From assembly GCF_002259405.1 (NCBI RefSeq), contig NZ_NPFW01000003.1:1-64000 (forward strand): a stretch of DNA of 64,000 nucleotides, in the 5' to 3' direction. Source of the stretch: Rhodococcus sp. 14-2483-1-2 (lineage in GTDB: Bacteria; Actinomycetota; Actinomycetes; Mycobacteriales; Mycobacteriaceae). The stretch's first letter is position 1; each line of letters begins with the position of its first letter. The notes under the pieces were generated by a model. That model ran no database searches. It saw only the letters and a program-made list of their open reading frames with translations, and was not told where the DNA came from. Below, piece by piece: positions 43,520-52,561 of this stretch. The position numbers were made by a program, and so were the translations under genes.

Positions 43520-44884
43520 TCACTGGAACGCTCGACCCTGCTCTCGGTCGAGCACGGTCTCGGACTTGTTGCGCAGTACGAAGATGTACACCAGCAGCGA
43601 GATGGCGATCACGACCGTCACGTAGAAGATGAACCAACCCACGTGCCCGCCGTTCTTCGCGGCTTGATAGATCAGTGGTGCTGTACCGCCGAAGGCCGAG
43701 TTGGCGAGTGCGTATCCCAAGCCGACACCGAGTGCGCGCACGTGCGACGGGAACAGCTCCGCTTTGACGATCGCATTGATCGAGGTATAGCCGGTGAGGA
43801 TGACGTAACCGACGCACACCAGTGCGAGCGATTGCACCACCGACGTCGCCGTCGGCAGGTACGTGATGAGCACGTAGGTGTACAGCACGCCTCCGATACC
43901 GAAGAAGACGAGCAGCGGCTTGCGGCCCACCTTGTCGCTGATCATTCCGCCGATGGGCTGCAGCAGCATGAGGAAGACCAGGCCGGCGAGGTTGATCCAG
44001 GTACCGGTCATCCCCCGGTCCTCGTACGCGGTCTTGACCATCGAGGGTGCGTTGACGCTGTAGGTGTAGAACGCAATGGTGCCACCGGCCGTCACCATGA
44101 AGCAGATCAGCAACGCCCGCCAGTGGTTGGCGACCAGCTCCTTCAAGGAACCGGAGGATTTGTCCGCACCGCTGCGAACGGCGTCGAGTTGATCCTTGGT
44201 CAAGGATTCGTCCATGCTGCGGCGCAGCCAGAAGACCACCACTGCCGCGACTCCGCCGATGAAGAAGGCTATGCGCCAACCGAAGTCCTCGATCTGTTCG
44301 CGCTCGAGGAACACCTGCATCAGCAGCAGAGTCACCTGTGCGAGCACATGCCCACCGACGAGGGTGACGTATTGGAACGACGAGAAGAATCCCCGGCGCT
44401 CGCGCGTGGCGGCCTCGGACATGTACGTCGCCGACGCACCGTACTCACCACCGGTGGCGAAGCCCTGAACCAGCCGGCACAGGATCAGGATCACGGCGGC
44501 CCATACGCCGATGCTCTCCCGTCCGGGAGTGAGCGCGATGACCAGCGAGCACGCCGCCATCATCGAGACGCTGAACGTCAGTGCAGCCCTGCGCCCGTTG
44601 CGGTCCGCGTAGCGGCCGAAGAACCACGACCCGACCGGTCGCATCAAGAACGTGACCGCAAAGATCCCGTACACGTAGATGGTGGAGTTCTTGTCGGCCG
44701 AGTCGAAGAACTGATTCTCGAAATACGTCGCGAAGACGGTGTAGACGTACACGTCGTACCACTCGACCAGATTTCCGGACGACCCCCGCAATGTGTTGAA
44801 GACGGCACGGCGGGTGGCAGCACGAGAGGAAACGGGTGGACTCGGGAGCGTCGAACCGGTGATCGAGGTGGCCTCGTTGGCCAT
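43520..44884 (-). CDS. MHS-family MFS transporter (alpha-ketoglutarate permease-like)
   Basis: The 454-residue, roughly 12-helix protein has MHS features: RGSSGNLVEWYDVYVYTVFA, FLMRPVGSWFFGRYADRNGR and GWRIAFFIGGVAAVVVFWLR. Members import dicarboxylates, ketoacids or similar. The ATG at 44884 is chosen because AAGGA lies well placed upstream. It is 17-26 bp upstream of the TAXI gene, so the two are co-transcribed. A hairpin lies between the histidine kinase stop and this gene. Transcription may thus be partly separated from the two-component genes. Confidence 0.9.
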   Translation of the reverse strand: MANEATSITGSTLPSPPVSSRAATRRAVFNTLRGSSGNLVEWYDVYVYTVFATYFENQFFDSADKNSTIYVYGIFAVTFLMRPVGSWFFGRYADRNGRRAALTFSVSMMAACSLVIALTPGRESIGVWAAVILILCRLVQGFATGGEYGASATYMSEAATRERRGFFSSFQYVTLVGGHVLAQVTLLLMQVFLEREQIEDFGWRIAFFIGGVAAVVVFWLRRSMDESLTKDQLDAVRSGADKSSGSLKELVANHWRALLICFMVTAGGTIAFYTYSVNAPSMVKTAYEDRGMTGTWINLAGLVFLMLLQPIGGMISDKVGRKPLLVFFGIGGVLYTYVLITYLPTATSVVQSLALVCVGYVILTGYTSINAIVKAELFPSHVRALGVGLGYALANSAFGGTAPLIYQAAKNGGHVGWFIFYVTVVIAISLLVYIFVLRNKSETVLDREQGRAFQ

Positions 44885-44993
44885 GGTTTGGTCCTTCCAC
44901 ATTCAGCGGGCAATTGGGCTGCCGGTCAACGATCGGCAACCGAAGCCTCCCTACTGTGACGGCAAGCACAGCCCCGAACCAAGCCGTTTCGGA

Positions 44994-45016
44994 TTTCCTA
45001 ACACTCCCTTAGGAAA
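44994..45016 (-). terminator. Hairpin overlapping the histidine kinase stop codon
   Basis: TTTCCTAA (44994-45001) and TTAGGAAA (45009-45016) form perfect 8-bp arms with a 7-base loop. The stem contains the HK stop codon. It would terminate or reduce read-through from the kinase into the transporter gene. Confidence 0.55.
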
Positions 45017-46409
45017 CGGCCTTCGGGAGCCGCAGTTCGATCCGTAGTCCCACTGGCCGACGCGCCATGACTCGAAGGGATCCGCCTGCTCGCTCGGTCA
45101 GGGCGTGGACGATCGACAGACCGAGACCGGTACCGTCGCCGTGCGCACTCGACGCTCGATAGAACCGATCGACGACCTTGGCGAGTTCGGCTTCGGGCAC
45201 ACCGGGTCCGTTGTCGGACAACCACATCGTGATGTCCGCGTCACTGGTTCGGTAGCCGATCTCGATGCCGGAGCCGGACCCGGCGTACTTGGTTGCATTG
45301 CTCAGCAGAGCGTCGAGGATTCGAGTCAGGTCGTCCTCGGACATCGCAACTCGACCATCCGTCTCGGCATTCGGCTCCGAGACGTGGACAGTCGTTCCGG
45401 CGACCGCTATCGTGCTCGACCAGAATTCGACGCGATCTGCGACAACCGCACCGAGATCACACCCCGAAGATCGAGTGCTCGTCGGTGTTTCGGCAGCCGC
45501 GAGAACGAGCAGGTCTTCCACCACGGAGCTCAGGCGATCGACCTCGAGGGTGGTCCGTTGGTGCGCATCGGTTGCCGAATCCGGCACCCGCATTCCCAGC
45601 ACGTCCATCCGAATTCGCAATGCTGCCAGTGGGTTCCGGAGAGCGTGGGCGGTGTCGGCCACCAATCGACGTTGCGCAGCGGTGGCGGCCTCGACGTCGT
45701 CGGCCATGGCCTCGAAGGCACAGGACAACTCACGCACCTCCGGTGGCCCGACGTACGGCACCGGCTCGAGGCGTTGCGATCCTTCGATAGACACCTGATC
45801 GTGGAACTTGTCGCCGAACGAATGGACTCGGGAGGACAATGCACCGAGCGGACGAACGACCCAGCGCGACAACGCAACAGCAATGGCCGCCACCGTCGCG
45901 AGAATCAGCATCGCACCGACAGCGATGACCACCCAGGCAAGTGCGACGTCCCTGCGCGCAGAATCGGTGGAGGCCTCGAGGACCACCGCGCCGTCCACTT
46001 GTGTTCCCCCACCGACCGGGGCGGCAATCAACACCGACGAATCCGACCACGGCGTCAGACTCGACGGTAGGTCGCCGCGCTGATTGCGCAACGCTCCTGC
46101 CACCGCCTGCTGAACGTCGGCACTCTGCAAGTCCATGCCGGACACCGCCCGCGCCTCTCCGGTGCGATCGACGACGGCGACGCCCTCGTCGTACAGACTG
46201 TTGTAGCGCTGCACCGATTCTCGGATACGTGCTACGCCGGATTCGTCTTCTCGCGAGCTCAGCTCTGCGAAGAACGATGCTGCAGCAGCCCGATTCTCGC
46301 CGAACCGTTGGGCCCGTTCGCGGCCGACCAACAGTGCGAGAGGAACCGACAGAGCAAGCACGACGACGGTGGAGTAGATCATCAACACCAACAGGACACG
46401 CCGCCGCAC
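45009..46409 (-). CDS. Membrane sensor histidine kinase
   Basis: The 466-residue protein has two transmembrane helices (about 5-28 and 157-181) around a 130-residue extracytoplasmic sensor region. HAMP follows, then the H-box with His255 in VADTAHALRNPLAALRIR, and an HATPase domain with N-box LLSNATKYAGSG, DNGPGVPEAELAKV and GDGTGLGLSIVHAL. The GTG at 46409 directly follows the response-regulator stop, with one base between them. The genes downstream (transporter, TAXI lipoprotein) suggest it senses a substrate through the TAXI protein. Confidence 0.92.
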   Translation of the reverse strand: MRRRVLLVLMIYSTVVVLALSVPLALLVGRERAQRFGENRAAAASFFAELSSREDESGVARIRESVQRYNSLYDEGVAVVDRTGEARAVSGMDLQSADVQQAVAGALRNQRGDLPSSLTPWSDSSVLIAAPVGGGTQVDGAVVLEASTDSARRDVALAWVVIAVGAMLILATVAAIAVALSRWVVRPLGALSSRVHSFGDKFHDQVSIEGSQRLEPVPYVGPPEVRELSCAFEAMADDVEAATAAQRRLVADTAHALRNPLAALRIRMDVLGMRVPDSATDAHQRTTLEVDRLSSVVEDLLVLAAAETPTSTRSSGCDLGAVVADRVEFWSSTIAVAGTTVHVSEPNAETDGRVAMSEDDLTRILDALLSNATKYAGSGSGIEIGYRTSDADITMWLSDNGPGVPEAELAKVVDRFYRASSAHGDGTGLGLSIVHALTERAGGSLRVMARRPVGLRIELRLPKAVS

Positions 46410-46410
46410 G

Positions 46411-47070
46411 TCAGGTATCCCAGCGGTAGCCGAAGCCGCGGATGGTGACGATGGCACCCGGGCGAGCGAGCTTGGAACGCAACGCCGTCATGTGGACGTC
46501 GAGCGTTCGTGAAATCGCGACATAGGCGTCACCCCAGATCGCGTCCATCAACTGTTCCCGGCTCACTGCTTCGCCGCGTCGCGTCACGAGATGGGCCAGC
46601 AGGTCGAACTCTTTGGTCGTCAGCGCAACAGCGCGTCCGCCGACTTCGACGGCACGACCGGACAGATCGACGACGACGTCACCGAGTGTCAGCCTGTCCG
46701 CCGCGGGTTCGGTGGCCGCGCTTCGTCGATGCGCGGCCACCTCGAGTCGCGCGTGCAATTCCCCCAATCGGGCCGGCTTGACGACGTAGTCGTCTGCGCC
46801 GCCGCGCAGGGCCCGTACCACCGAGCGCTCGTCGTCCCGTGCAGTCAATACCACCACCGGGACCGAACTGAGGGTTCGTAGTTTGCGAAGAACATCGAGG
46901 CCGTCCATGTCCGGTAGTCCGAGATCCAGTAGTACAACGTCCATCTCGTGATAGCCGAGCAGAAGGTCGGCACCTCGACGCATGCGGACAGGCGCGTGTC
47001 CCACCTCGGTCAACGCGTCGACCAACGCATCACCGACCCCGTCGTCATCCTCCACCACAGCTATACGCAT
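46411..47070 (-). CDS. OmpR-family response regulator
   Basis: The 219-residue protein has a receiver domain (acidic pocket VVEDDDG, phospho-acceptor Asp49 in VVLLDLGLPDMDG, Lys in DDYVVKPARLGE) and a C-terminal winged helix (about 125-217: VALTTKEFDLLAHLVTRRGE, then SRTLDVHMTALRSKLARPGA). It is first in the minus-strand run with the histidine kinase, transporter and TAXI gene. The ATG at 47070 has GAGG upstream. Target promoters are not visible here beyond the neighbouring genes. Confidence 0.93.
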   Translation of the reverse strand: MRIAVVEDDDGVGDALVDALTEVGHAPVRMRRGADLLLGYHEMDVVLLDLGLPDMDGLDVLRKLRTLSSVPVVVLTARDDERSVVRALRGGADDYVVKPARLGELHARLEVAAHRRSAATEPAADRLTLGDVVVDLSGRAVEVGGRAVALTTKEFDLLAHLVTRRGEAVSREQLMDAIWGDAYVAISRTLDVHMTALRSKLARPGAIVTIRGFGYRWDT

Positions 47071-47234
47071 CGACCTCAAGATAGGCCATCGTCGGGGTTG
47101 GACGAGTGCTGTCGGCTACGGGTCGGCATGCGCGCGCGGACGTGACTGTTCAGGATCGGGTGTGATGCGCGGGATGCCGCCGGTGAGCGACGGTAGTGAA
47201 CGCTCAGGTGCGGCCCGTGGGCGCACCCAGTTCG

Positions 47235-47630
47235 TCAGGCAGGGGCGCTCGCGCGAAGACCGGGTGCAAGAGCGATATCGATGACCTGCTCGCGCGTCAA
47301 CACGCCCCTGGCATTCACATCGATACGGGTTCCGTCGGTCGCGCGCGCAATGACGCGACTCGCGTCTTTGCTGTCCTGAATGTCGAGCACTGTTCCGTCG
47401 GCCTGCGTCGAGCGCTCGTCGACGACGCCCGCGAAGCACGGACCAGCGGGCTGATCGGACAACCCGACGGTGACTGTCAGTGTGCCGGTCCTATCGCCGG
47501 CGGTGATGGTTCCGAACGCGTCGGCGTAGCCGTCGACCACACCGAGCCACGTGCGCCTGTCGATTTCATACAGTCCTTGCCATCTCGGGGTGTAGTTCTG
47601 CGCGCAGCGGGGCACACCCACATTGTCCAA
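47235..47630 (-). CDS. Hypothetical protein, possible truncated relative of the 47984-49198 protein
   Basis: The 131-residue reading frame contains FAGVVDERSTQADGTVLDIQ and ends VIDIALAPGLRASAPA. A similar pattern occurs in the larger protein at 47984-49198, which has VDERTTLPDGTVVDTL and later VDSLVELASAAGLDL. It starts only with TTG or GTG codons and no signal peptide, and an in-frame stop lies about 37 bases before the TTG. It may be the decayed remnant of a secreted paralogue, or a small real gene with an unusual start. Confidence in expression is limited. Confidence 0.45.
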   Translation of the reverse strand: MDNVGVPRCAQNYTPRWQGLYEIDRRTWLGVVDGYADAFGTITAGDRTGTLTVTVGLSDQPAGPCFAGVVDERSTQADGTVLDIQDSKDASRVIARATDGTRIDVNARGVLTREQVIDIALAPGLRASAPA

Positions 47631-47668
47631 CCTTCGGCGACCCCTCGCCCCGACTTTGTGGAGACTTC

Positions 47669-47824
47669 ATGACGATGCCGACCGATGCAAGCGATGCAGT
47701 CCCGTCCCACGGCAGCAACGACGGCCCGCGCGAACACACGGCCGAAACCGACGCGATCGAGGGCGCGCACGTGGACGACGAGAATGTGCCCCACCCTCCC
47801 GAGAACGGAACCGAGCAGAGCTGA
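47669..47824 (+). CDS. Small hydrophilic hypothetical protein
   Basis: A 51-codon frame starting at ATG 47669 encodes a very acidic, unstructured-looking peptide with SHGSNDGPREHTAETDAIEG and a Pro/Glu-rich end. GGAG lies upstream, and third-position G/C bias is coding-like. No family recognised. It lies between two hypothetical genes on the other strand. Confidence 0.45.
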   Translation: MTMPTDASDAVPSHGSNDGPREHTAETDAIEGAHVDDENVPHPPENGTEQS

Positions 47825-47983
47825 TCCACGGGTCGACGGCGTGATCGGTTCATCGTCACGAACCCGTCCGCCGAGCAATGTCGCCGGTCGGCCCAGTCGT
47901 CGCCCCGGCGCTGGGCGACCGTCGATTTCGAGGTCGTACCCCCCCGGCCCGGATCGAGTGCCTCACCCATCGATCGCTGGGGC

Positions 47984-49198
47984 TCACAGATCCAATCCTG
48001 CAGCCGACGCGAGCTCGACGAGTGAATCCACGTCGATTCCGTCTCCAAAGCTGAACTGCACGAGCGTGTTCGACGGCCGGAGCACACTCAACCACTCGCT
48101 CGACTGACCACCTCGCGGGCTCTCGTCGGAGCGACGGGTCACAACGGTGCCGTCGGGCAGAGTCGATCGGTTCACACCAGAACTGTCCTGCGCGTCGGTG
48201 TTTCGCCACCCAGTGGTGTCCCCGGTCGATATCTCGATACTCAATTCCGTGGATCCGGTCGGTGTCGATACGTTCACTGTGGTGCACGCACTTCCACTTC
48301 CGAACGACCCGAGCACCAGATCGCCGATGGGCCGGTCGGATTGCGTATCAGGAAAGACGACTGCCCACTGGTCGGCCAGTGACGCGCCGATGCGTTCGAC
48401 CGTGTCCTCGGACAGCGGGAGCGTCGGATACTCTCGGTACGAACCACAGTCACGAGGCGGTGGCGGTGTTCCGTCGGGAACCCCTGCGGTGACGCGCAAT
48501 TCGGGGTTCGCGACGATGCCGCGAAGCTCGTCCACCTCCAGCGGGAGCATCACGTCGCTACCGTCGTTCGACGTTCTCGCGTGTACGAGAGTGTCCGCGA
48601 AATACGCGACCGCAGTGCGGCGACGCGTCGCCCCTCCGTTGAAGTCCGACACCGCATCCAACGTGTCGACAACAGTGCCGTCGGGCAGGGTCGTTCGTTC
48701 GTCGACCCGCTCTTCGACGCACGGCGGAATTTCCCCGTCCCACTCTTCGACCGAAACTCCGAGGGGCGCCAGCACATCTCCGCGACCGACGACGCCGGAG
48801 GCCGTACTGTCACCGCTGATGTCCTCGACCGTGACGCCCTCCGCAATCTCGACGCCCTCGGGATAGATCTGCATCGGTTGGAACACCAAAGAATTCGACG
48901 GCGGAGCGAACTCCAATTCCACATCGGCGGGCAAGGATTCGATCAACGCAGTCGACATTGCCGACGCCTTCGTTGCCGTCAGCCACGGATAGTCGGGGTT
49001 GTCGTACCGACCCCCGTAAGAACCGATCGAGAAAGAAAAGCCTTCCTCGGCGGGAAGAACGAAGTCGCAGCCGGGTATGGGCCCGACGGAGGGCCGCTGA
49101 TCTTCGAGGACTCCGGCAACCACGGTTCCGACGGACACGATCGCTACGACCACCGCGACGTCCATCCACACCCCACCGCGTCGCATATCGGTTCGCAT
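47984..49198 (-). CDS. Membrane-anchored or secreted protein with repeated beta-rich modules
   Basis: The 404-residue protein has an N-terminal hydrophobic helix (about 13-30, VAVVVAIVSVGTVVAGVL), so the body is extracytoplasmic. Two similar modules recur, each ending with a segment LPDGTVV followed by a strand-helix unit (LPDGTVVDTLDAVSDF, then LPDGTVVTRRSDES). Cys residues near GCDFVLP, PPCVEERV, RDCGSYREY and SACTTVNV may form disulfides. I do not recognise a named family. The neighbouring short gene at 47235 shares part of this pattern. Confidence 0.6.
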   Translation of the reverse strand: MRTDMRRGGVWMDVAVVVAIVSVGTVVAGVLEDQRPSVGPIPGCDFVLPAEEGFSFSIGSYGGRYDNPDYPWLTATKASAMSTALIESLPADVELEFAPPSNSLVFQPMQIYPEGVEIAEGVTVEDISGDSTASGVVGRGDVLAPLGVSVEEWDGEIPPCVEERVDERTTLPDGTVVDTLDAVSDFNGGATRRRTAVAYFADTLVHARTSNDGSDVMLPLEVDELRGIVANPELRVTAGVPDGTPPPPRDCGSYREYPTLPLSEDTVERIGASLADQWAVVFPDTQSDRPIGDLVLGSFGSGSACTTVNVSTPTGSTELSIEISTGDTTGWRNTDAQDSSGVNRSTLPDGTVVTRRSDESPRGGQSSEWLSVLRPSNTLVQFSFGDGIDVDSLVELASAAGLDL

Positions 49199-49301
49199 TC
49201 GCAGAGCCTAGCTTTCGACTCGGGACGTCTCGGCCATCCGAGTCACCAGCACCGAATCCCTTTCCTTGCGCGCCTGCGAGCGTTGGTGCAAGGTGGCTGG
49301 C

Positions 49302-49979
49302 GTGAGCAATGAACCCGGCTCGAACCCAGCACCGCTGCGCTTTCTGGGCGTACCTGTCAACGAGATTCCGGCCATGGTGCCCTTGCGACTCGTACTCGCA
49401 CACACCGACACCATCGCGGTCTGGCTCACCGGCGCACACATTTACAGCCGTTGCGTGACGTTGTCGGTCGATGCGGCAGTCCCGACCACGGATCGCTTCC
49501 TCGGTATGTACGGCTTCGGAAAGCCCGAGTCCGGCCGTACCCCGCCCATGCTGATCGGCTTCGAGGATGCGCAGGGCACTGTATCCACCAATCTCCCCGG
49601 CCGACCCACAGGCCTGCAGGCGAACGGCGGGAACGGAAGCGGCATTCACGGGCGGATCGGTCTCGTACTCACTGCCTTGCCTGCCCCAGGCCCGATGAAC
49701 GTCCACTTCGCATGGCCGTACTTCGGAATCGACGAGACCCGGTTCACCATCGACGCAGACGAGTTCCTTTCCGCCGCAGACCAGGTGACCGCCCTGTGGG
49801 ACGAGCCGGATCCGGAGACAGCAGCGCAGATCGACATGGACAATCGCGAGACTCCCGAGATCGAGATTCCTGAAGGCGGTTGGTTCGCCGCTGCTGCCGC
49901 ACGGCAGAAGCCACCACCGCGCGACCCCAACGCACCGAGGCGAATCAACTTCGCACACATCGACGACCGACGACACTGA
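49302..49979 (+). CDS. Hypothetical protein
   Basis: The 225-residue product starts VSNEPGSNPAPLRFLGVPV at GTG 49302, with AAGGTGG upstream. It contains ALPAPGPMNVHFAWPYFGID and an acidic stretch DEPDPETAAQIDMDNRETPE before a basic C-terminus. No signal peptide or transmembrane helix is apparent. I do not recognise a family. Third-position bias is coding-like. It lies 32 bp before a secreted-protein gene on the same strand. Confidence 0.6.
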   Translation: MSNEPGSNPAPLRFLGVPVNEIPAMVPLRLVLAHTDTIAVWLTGAHIYSRCVTLSVDAAVPTTDRFLGMYGFGKPESGRTPPMLIGFEDAQGTVSTNLPGRPTGLQANGGNGSGIHGRIGLVLTALPAPGPMNVHFAWPYFGIDETRFTIDADEFLSAADQVTALWDEPDPETAAQIDMDNRETPEIEIPEGGWFAAAAARQKPPPRDPNAPRRINFAHIDDRRH

Positions 49980-50011
49980 GTTCTCGACGCAATTCCCGTA
50001 TCGTCCTGTTC

Positions 50012-50527
50012 GTGACTCGACCCTGGACCGTCAGAATGTCTGTTGTCTTCGCCGCGCTCGCAACAGTTCTCGTCGGCGCACCGGGTGTGGCATCAGCACA
50101 CCACCAGGAGTTCACGCCGTTCCCGTACAACCTTTCCTTGGGCAGAGAACTGTCACTGCCGTGCGCGGGTGAGGTGGGCGGCGACGTGTACGCGCCTCAC
50201 GACCGACCGGGTATCGCGGTGATCACGTTGACCTGGAGAACGTTCTTCACCGACGGATGCCCCCTCACCGTGTTCGTGAACATGAACAATTTCGACGCCC
50301 CATGGGTCGACCCGTACAGCGGTGCCAAGCCGACCGGCGGCACGTGGATGGTCCACCTGAACTCCGCCGCCGTCGGTACGGTTCCGCCCGAAGGTAGGGA
50401 GTGGAGCAAGCAACTCGCCATCGACATCGGTTCCGGTAGAGCGGGACTGACGGTGACCACGGACTCTCCACTCAACACCACCCTGCTCGACCCCGCCGGT
50501 AATACCGTGCGCTTCACCGTGGCCTGA
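50012..50527 (+). CDS. Small secreted protein of unknown function
   Basis: The 171-residue product starts at GTG 50012 with a signal peptide: VTRPWTVRMSVVFAALATVL, then GAPGVASA just before HHQEF (cleavage around residue 29). The mature part is beta-rich with two Cys (LPCAGEVGGDV and FTDGCPLTVFV) that probably form a disulfide, and Asn/Gly-rich loops. It is a typical secreted actinomycete protein, but I do not recognise its family. Confidence 0.65.
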   Translation: MTRPWTVRMSVVFAALATVLVGAPGVASAHHQEFTPFPYNLSLGRELSLPCAGEVGGDVYAPHDRPGIAVITLTWRTFFTDGCPLTVFVNMNNFDAPWVDPYSGAKPTGGTWMVHLNSAAVGTVPPEGREWSKQLAIDIGSGRAGLTVTTDSPLNTTLLDPAGNTVRFTVA

Positions 50528-50560
50528 CATCGCTGGGTCTCATTCGCTCCGGGTGCAGGT

Positions 50561-50573
50561 TGTTCCGGGAACA
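50561..50573. promoter_or_regulatory. Palindrome TGTTCC-G-GGAACA
   Basis: Perfect 6-1-6 palindrome in the region between the convergent secreted-protein and DoxX genes. GGGTG and CACCC flank it and could extend a hairpin, so it may be a terminator rather than an operator. Confidence 0.3.
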
Positions 50574-50670
50574 CCCGAATTCGTGGCAGACGCGCCCGAG
50601 TGCGGAGAACAGGGACAATCCGGTCACCTGAGCAGTCGAGTAGCGGCGCGGACCGCTCGAACGCCGATCC

Positions 50671-51078
50671 CTACGTTCGGCGCAATGGAATGATGCTGCG
50701 CACCCGCTCGTCCCGTAGGTACAGCGCACCCCACGCTGCGATGCCCACGTAGATCGCGAAGAACACGGTGCTCAGCAGAGGCTTATCGACACGCCAGTTG
50801 GTGAGCACGGCCCCACCGAGATAGCCGGTGAGCACGATGGCACCCAGGATCGACGTCGCGGGAACGGCGTAGAGAACCACGATGACCAGCATGACGATGC
50901 CGGTGATCGGAGCCATCTCGTCCCGCAGGCCGAGGTCGACCGATGCGTCCTCCACCACCTGCAGATTCAGAATGTGGCCGATCGCGTCGAACAGTAGGAA
51001 GACGATCACGAGGAGCTGTAGAACGAGGCCGATCCGCGGAGCGATCTTCCTCGGCGTGCTGGTGTGAGTGGTGGTCAT
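50671..51078 (-). CDS. DoxX-like four-helix membrane protein
   Basis: The 135-residue protein has four hydrophobic helices: LVLQLLVIVFLLFDAIGHIL, ITGIVMLVIVVLYAVPATSI, LGAIVLTGYLGGAVLTNWRV and STVFFAIYVGIAAWGALYLR. This is the DoxX-like layout, with GYLGGAV conserved. DoxX relatives take part in membrane redox or thiosulfate-type chemistry, but small orphan members are uncharacterised. GAGGAG precedes the ATG at 51078. The divergent neighbour is cinA. Confidence 0.8.
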   Translation of the reverse strand: MTTTHTSTPRKIAPRIGLVLQLLVIVFLLFDAIGHILNLQVVEDASVDLGLRDEMAPITGIVMLVIVVLYAVPATSILGAIVLTGYLGGAVLTNWRVDKPLLSTVFFAIYVGIAAWGALYLRDERVRSIIPLRRT

Positions 51079-51168
51079 GGTTGTCTCCTCGATAGCGGTC
51101 GATGCCACCTCTTGGACCCGGTACAACCGAGAAAGTCACCGGCGCGCCCCAGTCAGTAAGGTCTAAGC

Positions 51169-52458
51169 ATGACTGTGCGAGCAGGTGTGGTGGTCACGGG
51201 AACCGAGGTTCTGGCCGGTCGGGTCACCGACCGGAACGGCCCATGGGTGGCTCAGCGACTTCTCGAGATGGGGGTCGACGTTGCCCACATCACCGTCTGC
51301 GGTGATCGGCCGGACGATCTGGCTGCGCAGGTTCGGTTTCTGGCCGATCAACGCGTCGACTTGATCGTCACCACCGGAGGTTTGGGTCCGACCGCCGACG
51401 ACCTCACCGTTCCGACCGTCGCCGCGTTGTACGGCCGCGAATTGACGCTGGACGCCGAGCTCGAAGATCGCATCCACGCGATCGTGCAACGGTGGCGAAG
51501 CCGCATGAGTTCTGCAGCCGACTCCGAGCCGCTACGGGCCGGTATCCGCAAGCAGGCGATGGTTCCCCAAGGTGCGCAGTCCATTCCACCGACCGGAACT
51601 GCACCCGGGGTCGCGATACCAGCCGACGAGTCCAGGTCCCTGCCCGCCGTCCTCATCCTGCCGGGACCACCACGCGAACTGCAGGCGATGTGGCCGGAAG
51701 CGCTCGACAGCACACCCGTCGCCGAGGTTCTCGCCCGCCGCACACAGATGCGTCAGGACACCATTCGCGGCTATCGACTGTCCGAAGCCGATCTCGCCGC
51801 GACGTTGCGGACGGCCGAAAGCGAGATCACGAGATTCGGCGAACTCGAGATCACCACCTGCCTGAGTCGGGGCGAGCTCGAGATGGTGACCCGCTACGCC
51901 GAATCAGCGAGAACCGCATACACGGAACTCGAACATCTCATCGACAAAATCCATGGTGCACAGGTCTTCTCCACCGACGGCTCCACCATCGACGACATCG
52001 TCGCGAACCGCTTGTCCGGGCATCGAATCGCGACGGCAGAATCGTGCACCGGAGGGATGATCGCCGCACGCCTGACCGACCGCGCAGGATCGTCGGCGTA
52101 CGTCATCGGCGCGGTGGTGTCTTACGCCAACGAGGCGAAGACCGGTCTGCTCGACGTCCCAGCCGAGGTCATCGATCGGCACGGAGCCGTCAGCGAGCCG
52201 GTGGCGGCGCTGATGGCCGAAGGCGTACTGAAGCGGCTCAGCGTCGACATCGCGGTATCGACCAGTGGCGTTGCCGGACCGGGCGGTGGCACCGAGACCA
52301 AACCGGTCGGGACCGTCTGCTTCGGTATCGCCGTCACGGGCCGACCTACCATCACTCACACGCTTCATATCCCTGGCGACAGGGCAAGCGTGCGTTCGCT
52401 GTCGACCACGGCGGCCATGCATATGCTCGCGGACGCGTTGGGTGAGGGCCCCGAATAG
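51169..52458 (+). CDS. cinA: CinA-family protein (competence/damage-inducible, NMN-amidohydrolase type)
   Basis: The 429-residue protein has the N-terminal molybdopterin-binding-like (MoCF) domain, starting [20 protein letters not shown], and the C-terminal CinA deamidase-like domain. The latter is marked by [39 protein letters not shown] and [20 protein letters not shown]. Members hydrolyse ADP-ribose and nicotinamide mononucleotide and are linked to NAD recycling. The full length and mycobacterial-type opening are normal. It is a single gene divergent from the DoxX-like gene. Confidence 0.92.
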   Translation: MTVRAGVVVTGTEVLAGRVTDRNGPWVAQRLLEMGVDVAHITVCGDRPDDLAAQVRFLADQRVDLIVTTGGLGPTADDLTVPTVAALYGRELTLDAELEDRIHAIVQRWRSRMSSAADSEPLRAGIRKQAMVPQGAQSIPPTGTAPGVAIPADESRSLPAVLILPGPPRELQAMWPEALDSTPVAEVLARRTQMRQDTIRGYRLSEADLAATLRTAESEITRFGELEITTCLSRGELEMVTRYAESARTAYTELEHLIDKIHGAQVFSTDGSTIDDIVANRLSGHRIATAESCTGGMIAARLTDRAGSSAYVIGAVVSYANEAKTGLLDVPAEVIDRHGAVSEPVAALMAEGVLKRLSVDIAVSTSGVAGPGGGTETKPVGTVCFGIAVTGRPTITHTLHIPGDRASVRSLSTTAAMHMLADALGEGPE

Positions 52459-52561
52459 GCCTGCCGCCACTCGTCCGATCTGCGCTGTGTTCGGCCGAAC
52501 AACGGAGTCGTGGTCCGCACCTCGAATCGCCACGGGTCTGCCTCCACATGGGGATCCACCG

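Noticed and set aside
43214-44959. A 581-residue plus-strand open frame
   Set aside because: It is antisense to the TAXI and MHS transporter genes, which have clear family motifs.
52488-52501. Perfect palindrome TGTTCGGCCGAACA between convergent cinA and PucR genes
   Set aside because: It has no loop, lies downstream of both genes, and such G+C-rich palindromes occur by chance.
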